Positions 8,383 through 16,439 of a DNA stretch of 42,207 nucleotides are shown here, piece by piece (position 1 is the stretch's first letter; each line of letters begins with the position of its first letter). The DNA is taken from NCBI GenBank assembly GCA_011523835.1, contig WTFZ01000063.1, positions 1-42,207 of the forward strand, written 5' to 3'. Position numbers and translations under genes: made by a program. The DNA comes from Synechococcus sp. CO36386bin_29. Lineage in GTDB: Bacteria; Cyanobacteriota; Cyanobacteriia; PCC-6307; Cyanobiaceae. Under the pieces are notes generated by a model. The model made no database searches. It worked only from the letters and a program-made list of their open reading frames with translations, and was not told where the DNA came from.

Positions 8383-9387
8383 TCAGCTCAGCGCGATGCT
8401 CTGAGCGCCGTCCTTGATGTGCACCGTGTTGGTGAAGCGGCAGGTGTTGTCGAGGTTGCTGATCACCAGGCTGCTCGTACGGGTGCAATCCGACTCGAAC
8501 TTAACGCCGTGGAACAGGAGTCCATCGGTGATACCGCTGCCTGCGAACACCACGTGCTCACCGGAAGCCAACTCCTCAGCTTCGTAGATCTTGTCGGGGT
8601 CAGCAATCCCCATCTCAGCCAAACGGGCAAGATTGCCTTCCTTAGTGAGATCAGCCCACTCCTTGGTCTGGGCGACCGCGGGGTCGTACACGAGCTGACC
8701 CTGGAAGTGACCGCCGAGAGCGCGCATGGCAGCAGCAGAAATCACACCTTCGGGTGCAGCGCCGATGCCCATCAGGCAGTGGGTTCCCGTGCCGGCAAAT
8801 CCACAGGCAATGGCGGCCTGAACATCACCATCGGAAATTGGCTGAACCCGAGCGCCGGTGGCGCGGATTTCAGCGATCAAGTCCTTGTGACGCGCACGAT
8901 CCATCACGACGATGGTGAGCTCACTCGGAGCCATTCCAAGACATTCGCTGAGAATCTTGATGTTTTCAGTGGCGGACTTGCGGATATCCACCTTGCCTTT
9001 GGCAGCCGGAGGAGCAGCCAGCTTCTTCATGTAGAAGTCGGGTGCATTGAAGAGACCTCCACGATCGGAGGCTGCAAGAACAGCCATGGAGCCTCTCTGA
9101 TTGTTGGCACAGAGATTCGTCCCTTCGCAGGGATCGACTGCGAAATCAACCCCGGGGCCGGTTCCGCTGCCCACTTCCTCGCCGATGTAGAGCATGGGAG
9201 CTTCGTCCCGCTCACCTTCACCGATCACGATGCGGCCCTGCATTTGGATCTGACCCATGCGCTGACGCATCGCCTCAACAGCTGCAGCATCGGCTTCATC
9301 CTTCTTGCCGAGACCAGTGAGGCGAGCGGAGGCGATAGCCGCCTGCTCAACGACCTCGAGAATTTCCTGGATGAGAGTGCGATCCAC
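8383..9387 (-). CDS. glpX: fructose-1,6-/sedoheptulose-1,7-bisphosphatase, class II
   Basis: A GlpX-type (class II) bisphosphatase, which in cyanobacteria usually cleaves both fructose 1,6- and sedoheptulose 1,7-bisphosphate in the Calvin cycle. The 334-aa protein shows [20 protein letters not shown] and the metal-binding [14 protein letters not shown] segment, then the VVMDRARH and [14 protein letters not shown] motifs. The start is GTG at 9387 (residues [14 protein letters not shown]). It is the first gene of the minus-strand cluster and stands divergent from rpe, another Calvin and pentose phosphate gene. Confidence 0.96.
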   Translation of the reverse strand: MDRTLIQEILEVVEQAAIASARLTGLGKKDEADAAAVEAMRQRMGQIQMQGRIVIGEGERDEAPMLYIGEEVGSGTGPGVDFAVDPCEGTNLCANNQRGSMAVLAASDRGGLFNAPDFYMKKLAAPPAAKGKVDIRKSATENIKILSECLGMAPSELTIVVMDRARHKDLIAEIRATGARVQPISDGDVQAAIACGFAGTGTHCLMGIGAAPEGVISAAAMRALGGHFQGQLVYDPAVAQTKEWADLTKEGNLARLAEMGIADPDKIYEAEELASGEHVVFAGSGITDGLLFHGVKFESDCTRTSSLVISNLDNTCRFTNTVHIKDGAQSIALS

Positions 9388-9530
9388 GGGAGTGCGGCGG
9401 GGGTACTGGTTGCGGAGAGTGTCAGCTCACTGGGCTTGGTGCCACTGGGCTTCTCACTCAAAAGCGCGGCTCACTGTATCAGCGACTTCCGCACTCTTTA
9501 CAATCGCCTGGTCTCAGCAGTCTTCCCGTC
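9388..9530. promoter_or_regulatory. Divergent promoter region between glpX and rpe
   Basis: These 143 non-coding bases must drive both glpX (-) and rpe (+). Toward rpe a TACAAT -10-like hexamer lies at 9499-9504, without a clear -35. Toward glpX, a TTGTAA and GATACA pair about 17 nt apart can be read on the minus strand. A direct repeat, CACTGGGCTT, occurs at 9428-9437 and 9443-9452. TTTACAAT at 9497-9504 resembles one half of the RpaB HLR1 box, but I see no second half, so this is weak. Confidence 0.4.
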
Positions 9531-10214
9531 ATGAGCACCAAGTCCCTGGTGGTCTCCCCTTCCATCCTTTCAGCGGATTTCTCACGACTCGGCGAGGAGG
9601 TCAAAGCTGTTGACCAAGCCGGTGCCGACTGGATCCACGTCGATGTGATGGACGGGCGTTTCGTTCCCAACATCACCATCGGTCCACTGATCGTCGAAGC
9701 ACTCCGCCCGGTCACAACCAAGCCTTTGGACGTGCACCTGATGATCGTCGAACCCGAGAAGTACGTTCCCGACTTCGCCAAAGCAGGTGCCGACATCATT
9801 TCCGTTCAGGTTGAAGCTTGTCCGCACCTGCATCGGAATCTGGCCCAGATCAAGGATCTCGGAAAAATGGCGGGTGCCGTTCTCAACCCCAGCACGCCGC
9901 TAAGCACCCTTGAGTATTGCCTCGAACTGTGCGATCTCGTGCTGATCATGAGCGTGAATCCTGGCTTTGGTGGCCAGAGCTTCATCGAGAATCAGGTTCA
10001 GAAAATCCGTGACCTCCGTCGCATGTGCGATGAAAAAGGACTGGATCCCTGGATCGAAGTGGATGGCGGCGTCAAGGGCGGCAATGCCTGGAAGGTGATT
10101 GAAGCCGGTGCCAATGCAATCGTGAGCGGCTCCGGAGTCTTCAATCAGTCGGATTACGCCGCTGCCATCCAAGGCATTCGTGACAGCAAGCGCCCTGAGG
10201 CCGTCTTGGTCTGA
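9531..10214 (+). CDS. rpe: ribulose-phosphate 3-epimerase
   Basis: Interconverts ribulose 5-phosphate and xylulose 5-phosphate in the Calvin and pentose phosphate cycles. The 227-aa TIM barrel shows [15 protein letters not shown], the [17 protein letters not shown] catalytic and metal-binding strand, [23 protein letters not shown] (the phosphate loop region) and the catalytic Asp in [12 protein letters not shown]. The ATG at 9531 gives the normal N-terminus. It is divergent from glpX, so two Calvin-cycle genes share one control region. A hairpin follows 19 nt after its stop. Confidence 0.97.
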   Translation: MSTKSLVVSPSILSADFSRLGEEVKAVDQAGADWIHVDVMDGRFVPNITIGPLIVEALRPVTTKPLDVHLMIVEPEKYVPDFAKAGADIISVQVEACPHLHRNLAQIKDLGKMAGAVLNPSTPLSTLEYCLELCDLVLIMSVNPGFGGQSFIENQVQKIRDLRRMCDEKGLDPWIEVDGGVKGGNAWKVIEAGANAIVSGSGVFNQSDYAAAIQGIRDSKRPEAVLV

Positions 10215-10232
10215 TCAGCAGTCACCGCCTTC

Positions 10233-10268
10233 TGGATGCATCAACACTCAGGCTGGCTGGTGCATCCA
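10233..10268. terminator. Stem-loop after rpe
   Basis: TGGATGCATCA pairs with TGGTGCATCCA as an 11-bp stem with one T-G wobble and a 14-nt loop. It lies 19 nt past the rpe stop. There is no T-run on the plus side, so it is either a weak terminator or an RNA-stabilising hairpin; convergent small ORF transcription could also use it. Confidence 0.45.
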
Positions 10269-10282
10269 GTCGATCACACGGG

Positions 10283-10384
10283 TCAAAGAAAATCACAGTG
10301 ACTGTCATCATTTTCCGCTTCCCTGGCCTGAATCGCCAGAGCTGAAAGTGGCAGTAAAAATGCAAGTCCAACGATGATTTCCAT
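10283..10384 (-). CDS. candidate 33-aa small membrane or exported peptide
   Basis: On the minus strand an ATG at 10384 opens a 33-codon frame ending in TGA at 10283. The first 18 residues are hydrophobic (MEIIVGLAFLLPLSALAI), followed by a charged tail, QAREAENDDSHCDFL, with one Cys. This layout fits a single-pass small membrane protein or a short signal peptide with a tail. There is no strong ribosome site upstream. I recognise no family. It lies between the rpe hairpin and an AT-rich stretch, and conservation in related genomes would decide whether it is real. Confidence 0.4.
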   Translation of the reverse strand: MEIIVGLAFLLPLSALAIQAREAENDDSHCDFL

Positions 10385-10578
10385 GATCCCGGATCAGGTA
10401 TCCCGATCATGAACAGATTAAGAATATTCCAACAGCCTCATTAGATACCTTCGCCGAAATGTATTAAATGACTCAAAACTTCTGAGCTTCTGATTCATTA
10501 ATAGCTCCCTTTTGTTGCAACGACCACATTGGATGAGTCGAGTCGCCTCATAAGTTGAAATCTGTAAGCGATAAGTCC
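10385..10578. other. AT-rich intergenic stretch
   Basis: Clearly richer in A and T than its neighbours, for example around 10410-10510 (ATTAAGAATATTCC, ATGTATTAAATG, TTCATTAATAG). I see no tRNA, hairpin with a T-run or reading frame of use. It probably holds the promoter of the downstream 71-aa gene and perhaps of the minus-strand peptide, but no confident -35/-10 pair stands out. Confidence 0.4.
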
Positions 10579-10794
10579 ATGTCACTTGAAGATCGTGCCA
10601 TTGCCATCACTCCCAGGGGCTCATCCATAATTCGGATGCAGGAGGGTCATTACACAGTCTGTGACAGTGAACACAATTGCAGAATTGTCTCGAATCTCTG
10701 GCTGGCTGAAGAGACTGTCAGAATGCAAGAACAGGGATTTGAATTTCCTTACAGCACCAACTTCAAATCCATGCCTAAACAATCTGAGGCTTAA
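10579..10794 (+). CDS. hypothetical protein, 71 aa
   Basis: A small soluble protein with no family that I recognise. It starts MSLEDRAIAITPRGSSIIRM and has a central CDSEHNCRIVSNLWLAEETV segment with two Cys six residues apart, then an aromatic EFPYSTNF stretch. The ATG at 10579 is preferred; a TTG at 10555 would add eight residues. Codon use is more AT-rich than the neighbours. It converges on ccsA with a 12-nt gap. It is plausibly real but lineage-specific. Confidence 0.6.
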   Translation: MSLEDRAIAITPRGSSIIRMQEGHYTVCDSEHNCRIVSNLWLAEETVRMQEQGFEFPYSTNFKSMPKQSEA

Positions 10795-10806
10795 AAGCAT
10801 CGTTTT

Positions 10807-11802
10807 TCACGCATCAAAGAACCATCCGTAACTGTGCAATCCGATACCGAGCAGGTTGACTCCGATGTAACAGACAACAATCACGATCAGGCCAGCGACT
10901 GCAAGCAAAGCGGGTCGACGTCCCTGCCAGCCACGGCTGAGACGGGTATGAAGATAAGCGGCATACACCAACCAGCAGATCAAGGCCCAGGTTTCCTTCG
11001 GATCCCAGCTCCACCAACTGCCCCATGCTTCGTTTGCCCACACGGCGCCGCTGATGATGCCAACAGTCAGAAGCAGAAATCCCACAGTGATCGTCCTGTA
11101 ACTCAGACTGTCGAGCTGCTCACTGCGACTGAAATTCAGCGAGGATAATTGCAGATCTGGTGATGTCTGAAAAACAGCGGTGCCGTCACCGGCCGGAGAG
11201 GACACTGCTCGACGGAATGCACCTGATCCGATCGAACTGCTTCGCAGCTCAAGCTGCTGCTCTCGATCTGTGAATAGAACCGCCACCGACAGTAGTGAAC
11301 CCACGAGAAGTGCGGCATAACTCACCATGATCACGCTGACGTGCATCACAAGCCAGCTGCTGCGGAGAGCAGGAACCAGCGGGGATGCCTGTTGCAACTG
11401 ATCAGGCAAGGCGAAGCTGGCGAATGCGATACATCCCAGACCCATGGGTGTTGCAGATGCAGCGACGAGTGGAGAAGGCCACTGACGTTCCACCAGCAAT
11501 TGGGTGAGTGTGCAAGCCCAGGCCAGAAAGCAGAGAGATTCGTAGAGATTGCTGATCGGAAAATGGCCGGACTGCCACCAACGCAACACCAGTTGTGTTG
11601 TGAGAATCAGATTGGCAAGAGCCACTAACGAGCGCACAGCGCTGGAACTACGACCGTTGGAGAGAGCCCAGAAGCTCCAGGGGAGAGATGTGAGCAGCAA
11701 AGCAAATGCTGCTAAACCCAAGACCAGTACTGGTTCTGAAGCGATTGATTCCAGATCGAGACTCCCCAAGGCAGGCACGGGCGCATCAAGTTGTACAGGC
11801 AA
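10807..11802 (-). CDS. ccsA: cytochrome c biogenesis protein CcsA
   Basis: A polytopic thylakoid or plasma membrane protein of the System II pathway that delivers heme to apocytochromes c (cytochrome f, c6) together with Ccs1/CcsB. The 331-aa protein has about eight hydrophobic segments and the Trp-rich heme-handling [13 protein letters not shown] motif near residue 265, followed by a conserved His in YAAYLHTR. The start is a TTG at 11802, 15 nt after the LptF/G stop, so it is probably the last gene of the lpt operon. No in-frame ATG lies near the start. Confidence 0.95.
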   Translation of the reverse strand: MPVQLDAPVPALGSLDLESIASEPVLVLGLAAFALLLTSLPWSFWALSNGRSSSAVRSLVALANLILTTQLVLRWWQSGHFPISNLYESLCFLAWACTLTQLLVERQWPSPLVAASATPMGLGCIAFASFALPDQLQQASPLVPALRSSWLVMHVSVIMVSYAALLVGSLLSVAVLFTDREQQLELRSSSIGSGAFRRAVSSPAGDGTAVFQTSPDLQLSSLNFSRSEQLDSLSYRTITVGFLLLTVGIISGAVWANEAWGSWWSWDPKETWALICWLVYAAYLHTRLSRGWQGRRPALLAVAGLIVIVVCYIGVNLLGIGLHSYGWFFDA

Positions 11803-11817
11803 TTCTGCCGTGACGGA

Positions 11818-12984
11818 TCAGCGGCTGGCTTGCCTCAACAGAAAACCTCCACCAGCCAACGAAATCAACACTGGAGACCAAGCCGCCAGGAGAGGTGGCA
11901 AGGTGCCTTTCACTCCAAGGGAACTGAAGCTGAAACTCAGGACGTAATACACAAGAATCAGCACGACGCTGATCCCGAAACCCTGACTACGACTCGTGCG
12001 GCTATTTGGTTTGGCTCCCAGGCTGGCGCCGATCAGGCCGAAGACCAGACACGCCATGGGAAGGGTGAACTTCTCCTGGATTCTGACCTGAAGCCGTCGC
12101 GCCTCCTTGATGTCACCAGCCTGTTCGAGCAGATCCCTGGCCCGAAGAGCTTCGGCGACCGTCATGTTGTTCGCATCCTTAGGCAACTGGGCGATTCGGA
12201 TCGGAGCTGCGCTAAGTGGATAGAAATACTGATCAAAATCAGCTGATGTGGTGCTACCTGATGGAGTGAGCGTGAGAATCTGACCGTCAGAGAACTGCCA
12301 TTTGGCCTGGCTCTCGTTCCAGACAGCACGATCGGCCACAAGCATCTGCGTGAACCCTGCACGAGTGAAATCCAGAACGGTGACTCCACTCATCACGCCG
12401 TTCAGAAACTGGCGCGCGTAAAACAGCTGAGCCAAACCTTTGCTGCTGTTGCCATCAGGATTCTGGATACGACCAAAACGGGAATAGACGATATTGCTTC
12501 CCTTTTCTGTTGCAATCGCTTTCCCCAGGGCACGACGCAGAGTGATTTCAGCGGAACGATTGGCCCGCGGCACCAGCACGTCGTTGAAGACAAAGGTGAG
12601 TCCTGACATCAGCAGCGCCAGAACAAGAGCAGGCACGATCATGCGTGTGGCTGTCACTCCCACACTGCGCAGAGCTGTGAGCTCACTGTTGGCGGATAGA
12701 CGGCTGTAGGCCAGAAGCGAAGCCATGAGCGTCGCCATCGGGAACGAAATCACCAGAAAGCTGGGCAGACGCTGAAGGAGAACCTCAACGGCCGTTGCAA
12801 CAGGAAGACCCGATTCAACGATCTGACGGACCAGTTCAAACATCACCCCCACGGAGAGGGAGACCACCGTGAAGGCAGCAATCGCGAAGAGCAGCGGACC
12901 CAGCAGCTCAGTGATCAACCAACGATCCAGCAAAGGAATCTGATGGATCAGGCGTCGGAAAGAGGATCTGACGGATTCGATCAC
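11818..12984 (-). CDS. LptF/LptG-family permease (YjgP/YjgQ)
   Basis: An inner-membrane permease of the lipopolysaccharide export ABC transporter. The 388-aa protein shows the family layout: N-terminal membrane helices (about residues 25-50, 65-90 and 110-135), a periplasmic beta-jellyroll domain with IVYSRFGRIQNPDG, and a C-terminal block of membrane helices from about residue 305. Only one LptF/G-type gene is present here, so it may act as a homodimer or pair with a paralogue elsewhere. The GTG start overlaps the lptB stop by 4 nt. LptF versus LptG cannot be separated by eye. Confidence 0.92.
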   Translation of the reverse strand: MIESVRSSFRRLIHQIPLLDRWLITELLGPLLFAIAAFTVVSLSVGVMFELVRQIVESGLPVATAVEVLLQRLPSFLVISFPMATLMASLLAYSRLSANSELTALRSVGVTATRMIVPALVLALLMSGLTFVFNDVLVPRANRSAEITLRRALGKAIATEKGSNIVYSRFGRIQNPDGNSSKGLAQLFYARQFLNGVMSGVTVLDFTRAGFTQMLVADRAVWNESQAKWQFSDGQILTLTPSGSTTSADFDQYFYPLSAAPIRIAQLPKDANNMTVAEALRARDLLEQAGDIKEARRLQVRIQEKFTLPMACLVFGLIGASLGAKPNSRTSRSQGFGISVVLILVYYVLSFSFSSLGVKGTLPPLLAAWSPVLISLAGGGFLLRQASR

Positions 12985-13709
12985 AATTGGAATCCCTCCC
13001 CGAGATAGTGACGACGGACCAGGGGGTCATGAGCAACCTCCGCTGACAAGCCTGAAGCGAGGATGCTTCCATCGGTGAGGATGTAGGCACGATCTGTGAT
13101 CGCCAGGGTCTCCCGGACATTGTGATCGGTGATCAAAATTCCCATACCCCGCTGCCGAAGGGAATGGATGAGTTGCTGAAGGTCGGCCACTGCCAGTGGG
13201 TCCACACCAGCGAAAGGTTCATCAAGAAGAAGATATCGCGGGCCTTCGAGGCCCACGGCCAGAGCCCTGGCCACCTCACAACGGCGCCGTTCACCACCCG
13301 ACAATTGATAACCGCGACGGTTGAGAAACGGTTCGAGATGAAAATCTCGGATCAATTGCTGCAGTCGTTCCCGGGACTGAGCTCCGCTCAGCCCACTCTG
13401 GTCCAAGACCAATTGAAGGTTCTGACGCACCGTGAGCTGACGAAAGACACTGGGCTCCTGCGGCAGATAACCGATGCCCAGACGGGCTCGCTGGGGCATG
13501 GAGAGGGTTGCAACCGGGTGTCCATCGAGAAGGACCTCTCCGCTATCCGGGCGGAGCAGTCCGATCACCAAGTTGAAACTGGTTGTTTTGCCTGCACCAT
13601 TCGGGCCGAGAAGGCCGATCACTTCACCGGGTTCCAGAGTGAGGGTGAGGTTTCTTACAAGAAGTCTTCCTCCCAGAGTGAGAGAGACGCCAATGAGGCT
13701 CAAACTCAT
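12981..13709 (-). CDS. lptB: LPS export ABC transporter ATP-binding protein
   Basis: The ATPase that powers lipopolysaccharide extraction from the inner membrane. The 242-aa sequence has Walker A GPNGAGKTT, Q-loop YLPQEPSVFRQLTV, signature LSGGERRRCEVARAL, Walker B RYLLLDEPFAGVDP and the H-loop ITDHNVRE; the overall pattern is LptB-like. It overlaps the LptA-like gene by ATGA on one side and the LptF/G gene by GTGA on the other, so all three are translationally coupled. Confidence 0.96.
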   Translation of the reverse strand: MSLSLIGVSLTLGGRLLVRNLTLTLEPGEVIGLLGPNGAGKTTSFNLVIGLLRPDSGEVLLDGHPVATLSMPQRARLGIGYLPQEPSVFRQLTVRQNLQLVLDQSGLSGAQSRERLQQLIRDFHLEPFLNRRGYQLSGGERRRCEVARALAVGLEGPRYLLLDEPFAGVDPLAVADLQQLIHSLRQRGMGILITDHNVRETLAITDRAYILTDGSILASGLSAEVAHDPLVRRHYLGEGFQL

Positions 13710-14152
13710 GGTGTCAATGGCGTCGTTTCAGTCGGCTTGGCAGGAATCAAGAGTGTGGATCTCACCTGATTTCCCTCGGCAGGTAGGGCCAGAGCCCGCT
13801 CATCATCAAGGTTGTAGGTCACCCGCTCGGCACGAAGACGGCTGCCATCCTCCTGAATCAGATCAACGTCGCCACTCAGAACGATGCGCCCTTCGCGGCT
13901 GAAGTACTGCGCTTGCCGTGATGTTGCTATCACGCCCCTCGAGGGATACTCAATTCTCACATTGCCTGAGGCCGTGACGACTCCAGTGACGTTGTCGGCA
14001 CTTTGGCTGTCGGACTCGATATTGATCAGACCAGCCTCAACTGATTCGGCCTCATCAACCGGAGTTGGTAAAACCTGGGAGCGCACCTGTTCAACGGATG
14101 CCAGAACCAACACAGCGGCTAAACAGCCTGAAAGCCACGGCACTGGTCTCAT
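13706..14152 (-). CDS. LptA/OstA-like periplasmic LPS-transport protein
   Basis: A 148-aa exported protein starting at ATG 14152 with a clear signal peptide (MRPVPWLSGCLAAVLVLASV). The mature part has the OstA/LptA beta-repeat pattern: INIESDSQSAD, VTASGNVRIEYPSRGVIATSRQAQYF, IVLSGDVDLIQEDGSRLRAE. LptA bridges the periplasm and carries lipopolysaccharide to the outer membrane. The open frame extends upstream to 14299, but that part looks non-coding and would bury the signal peptide. The gene overlaps lptB by 4 nt. Confidence 0.88.
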   Translation of the reverse strand: MRPVPWLSGCLAAVLVLASVEQVRSQVLPTPVDEAESVEAGLINIESDSQSADNVTGVVTASGNVRIEYPSRGVIATSRQAQYFSREGRIVLSGDVDLIQEDGSRLRAERVTYNLDDERALALPAEGNQVRSTLLIPAKPTETTPLTP

Positions 14153-14201
14153 CCTCTGCGACTTGAACGGCAATGGAGGGTGGCAAAAAGAGATCACGGG
14201 G

Positions 14202-14576
14202 TCATGGTCCCATGGGATCCCGACACGGGGAGAGGGTTGGGGGCGGAAGCTGCTCTGGGTCTCGATTGTGTTGAAGTGCCTGCAGGCGAGCACTCGCAAG
14301 CTTGTTCAGTTTGTTGAGATCAAGCCCGAGAGCAGAAGGCAGTGATGCTTTCAGGCGTCCGATTCCCTCGCCGAGAAGAATGGTGGCCCCACGGGCGTTG
14401 CCTCTCTCAAGGTGAACATGGGCCACAGCAATCTGAATGATTCCCTGGAGCAGACGCCGTTGAGGATCGACTTGCTCATGCCAGAGCTCCTCGAAGGCAT
14501 CGTGGGCTTCGTACCAGGCTCCGGAGTTGAACAGCTCCAGAGCATGAGTGAAGCGTGAGTCTTCAATCAGATTCAA
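14202..14576 (-). CDS. DUF309 domain-containing protein
   Basis: This 124-aa protein matches DUF309, a small helical family of unknown function. Key segments are FNSGAWYEAHDAFEELWHEQ (about residues 16-35) and RLLQGIIQIAVAHVHLERGN, with the conserved His/Glu pairs that look like a metal- or ligand-binding site. It starts with TTG, overlapping the typA stop (TTGA). It lies between typA and the LptA-like gene. The Pro-rich tail is probably disordered. Confidence 0.85.
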   Translation of the reverse strand: MNLIEDSRFTHALELFNSGAWYEAHDAFEELWHEQVDPQRRLLQGIIQIAVAHVHLERGNARGATILLGEGIGRLKASLPSALGLDLNKLNKLASARLQALQHNRDPEQLPPPTLSPCRDPMGP

Positions 14577-16375
14577 CGCTTGGCCATCTTCTTGGCAGGC
14601 AACTTACGGAGGCGAATGGACTCCGGAGTGACCTCGAGCATTTCATCAGGACCGATATATTCCAACGCTCTTTCAAGGGTCATCTGCACAGGAGACTGAA
14701 GCGTGTCCAGTTCTTCCGCACCGGCTGAACGCATGTTGGTGAGTTGCTTAGCCTTGCAGACATTGATCTCCAGATCCTGCGGGCGGTTGTTCTCACCAAT
14801 AATCATTCCCTTGTAGACCTTGGTGCCAGGTGAGATGAAGAACTGACCGCGATCTTCGGCATTCTTCAGGGCATAGAACGTTGCGGTTCCTTCTTCGAAG
14901 GCGATCAACACACCATTTCTGCGGGTATCAAAGTCACCCGACATCGGCCGGTACTCGAAGAAGGAGTGGCTCATGATTCCTTCTCCACGGGTTGCGCGGA
15001 TGAACTCACCCCTGAAGCCAATCAGACCACGGGACGGCACAACAAACTCAAGTTGGGTGCGACCATCCTGACCGGTTTCCATGTTCTGCATCTCGCCCTT
15101 ACGTGTACCGAGTTTTTCGATACAGGACCCCACTGCTTCTTCCGGAACATCCATGACCAGTGTCTCAACAGGCTCACAGGGAGTGCCATCAATAGTTCTG
15201 AAGATCACCTGTGGCTGAGACACCTGGAACTCATAACCTTCACGGCGCATCGTTTCAATCAGAATTCCAAGATGCAACTCACCGCGGCCACTGACGGCGA
15301 AACGATCCGGAGAATCGGTGTCCTCCACTCTCAGAGCCACATTGGTGAGCAATTCACGCTGGAGACGGTCACGAACCTGGCGACTGGTGACGAACTTGCC
15401 TTCCTTACCTGCAAACGGTGAATCATTGACGACGAACGTCATCTGCAGAGTGGGTTCATCCACTTTGATCAGCGGAAGAGCCGTCGGTTCATCAGGGCAG
15501 GCGATGGTTTCGCCGATGTTGACATCGTCAAAGCCGGCCACAGCAACCAGATCTCCGGCGGATGCCTCTTCGATCTCAACGCGCTGAAGACCTTCAAAAC
15601 CAAGCAGTTTGCTGATGCGACCTTTCTTGACGGAGCCGTCGTCCTTGATTAGCGCAGCGTTCTGACCCTGTTTGATTTTTCCGTTATGAACACGGCCGAT
15701 GATGATGCGGCCAAGGAAGTCGGAATAATCAAGGGTTGTGATCTGAAGCTGAAGGGGCTTCTCAGGGTCACCGACCGGGGGTGGTACGTGGCGAAGAATC
15801 GCGTCGAACAGCGGACGCATGTTCTCGCTGTCGGTCTTCATGTCGGGCTTGGCGAAGCCCCCCAGACCACTGCCGAACAGATAAGGAAAATCGCACTGAT
15901 CGTCATCTGCCCCGAGTTCGATGAACAAATCGAGCACCTTGTCGACGGCGGTCTCGGGATCTACCCGGGCGCGATCGATCTTGTTGACAAACACGATGGG
16001 GCGCAGCCCTTGCTCAAGTGCCTTCTTGAGAACGAATCGGGTCTGAGGCATCGGCCCCTCATTGGCGTCCACGATCAGCAGGCAACCGTCGACCATGCCC
16101 AGCACCCGCTCCACTTCACCGCCGAAATCGGCGTGACCGGGTGTGTCAACGATGTTGATGCGGGTGTCGTTATAGGTGACCGCTGTGTTCTTGGAAAGAA
16201 TGGTGATACCGCGCTCACGCTCCAGATCGTTGGAGTCCAACACGCAGGTGGGCACCGCCTCGTTATCGCGGAAGATGCCCGACTGGGCCAGCAGAGAGTC
16301 GACCAAGGTCGTCTTGCCATGGTCAACGTGGGCGATGATCGCGATGTTGCGAATCGCCTTTTGCTGGGCGCTCAT
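14573..16375 (-). CDS. typA: ribosome-associated GTPase TypA/BipA
   Basis: A translational GTPase related to EF-G that binds ribosomes and helps assembly and stress adaptation. The 600-aa protein shows G1 AHVDHGKTT, G2 RGITI, G3 DTPGHADF, G4 NKIDR, then domain II and the TypA-specific C-terminal region (PSRGLIGFRGEF). It starts at ATG 16375, 64 nt after the U32 gene, and overlaps the DUF309 gene by 4 nt. Confidence 0.97.
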   Translation of the reverse strand: MSAQQKAIRNIAIIAHVDHGKTTLVDSLLAQSGIFRDNEAVPTCVLDSNDLERERGITILSKNTAVTYNDTRINIVDTPGHADFGGEVERVLGMVDGCLLIVDANEGPMPQTRFVLKKALEQGLRPIVFVNKIDRARVDPETAVDKVLDLFIELGADDDQCDFPYLFGSGLGGFAKPDMKTDSENMRPLFDAILRHVPPPVGDPEKPLQLQITTLDYSDFLGRIIIGRVHNGKIKQGQNAALIKDDGSVKKGRISKLLGFEGLQRVEIEEASAGDLVAVAGFDDVNIGETIACPDEPTALPLIKVDEPTLQMTFVVNDSPFAGKEGKFVTSRQVRDRLQRELLTNVALRVEDTDSPDRFAVSGRGELHLGILIETMRREGYEFQVSQPQVIFRTIDGTPCEPVETLVMDVPEEAVGSCIEKLGTRKGEMQNMETGQDGRTQLEFVVPSRGLIGFRGEFIRATRGEGIMSHSFFEYRPMSGDFDTRRNGVLIAFEEGTATFYALKNAEDRGQFFISPGTKVYKGMIIGENNRPQDLEINVCKAKQLTNMRSAGAEELDTLQSPVQMTLERALEYIGPDEMLEVTPESIRLRKLPAKKMAKR

Positions 16376-16439
16376 GGGGGTCGGTGTTGGGGGCGAAAGG
16401 TCGCTGAGACGCCCGGAGGCGCAGCCGGTGAAGACTATC

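Noticed and set aside
9497-9504. Full RpaB HLR1 box upstream of rpe
   Set aside because: Only one TTTACAAT half-site is present; the spaced second half is missing.
8239-9534. Long plus-strand open frame (431 codons) opposite hemA and glpX
   Set aside because: It lies almost wholly antisense to two well-identified enzymes, and its translation has no recognisable domain.
10222-10410. 62-codon minus-strand frame downstream of rpe
   Set aside because: It overlaps the better-looking 33-aa frame in another phase and also runs through the stem-loop; its composition looks random.
13706-14299. Longer 197-aa version of the LptA-like protein
   Set aside because: The extra 49 residues look non-coding and would hide a clear signal peptide that starts at 14152.
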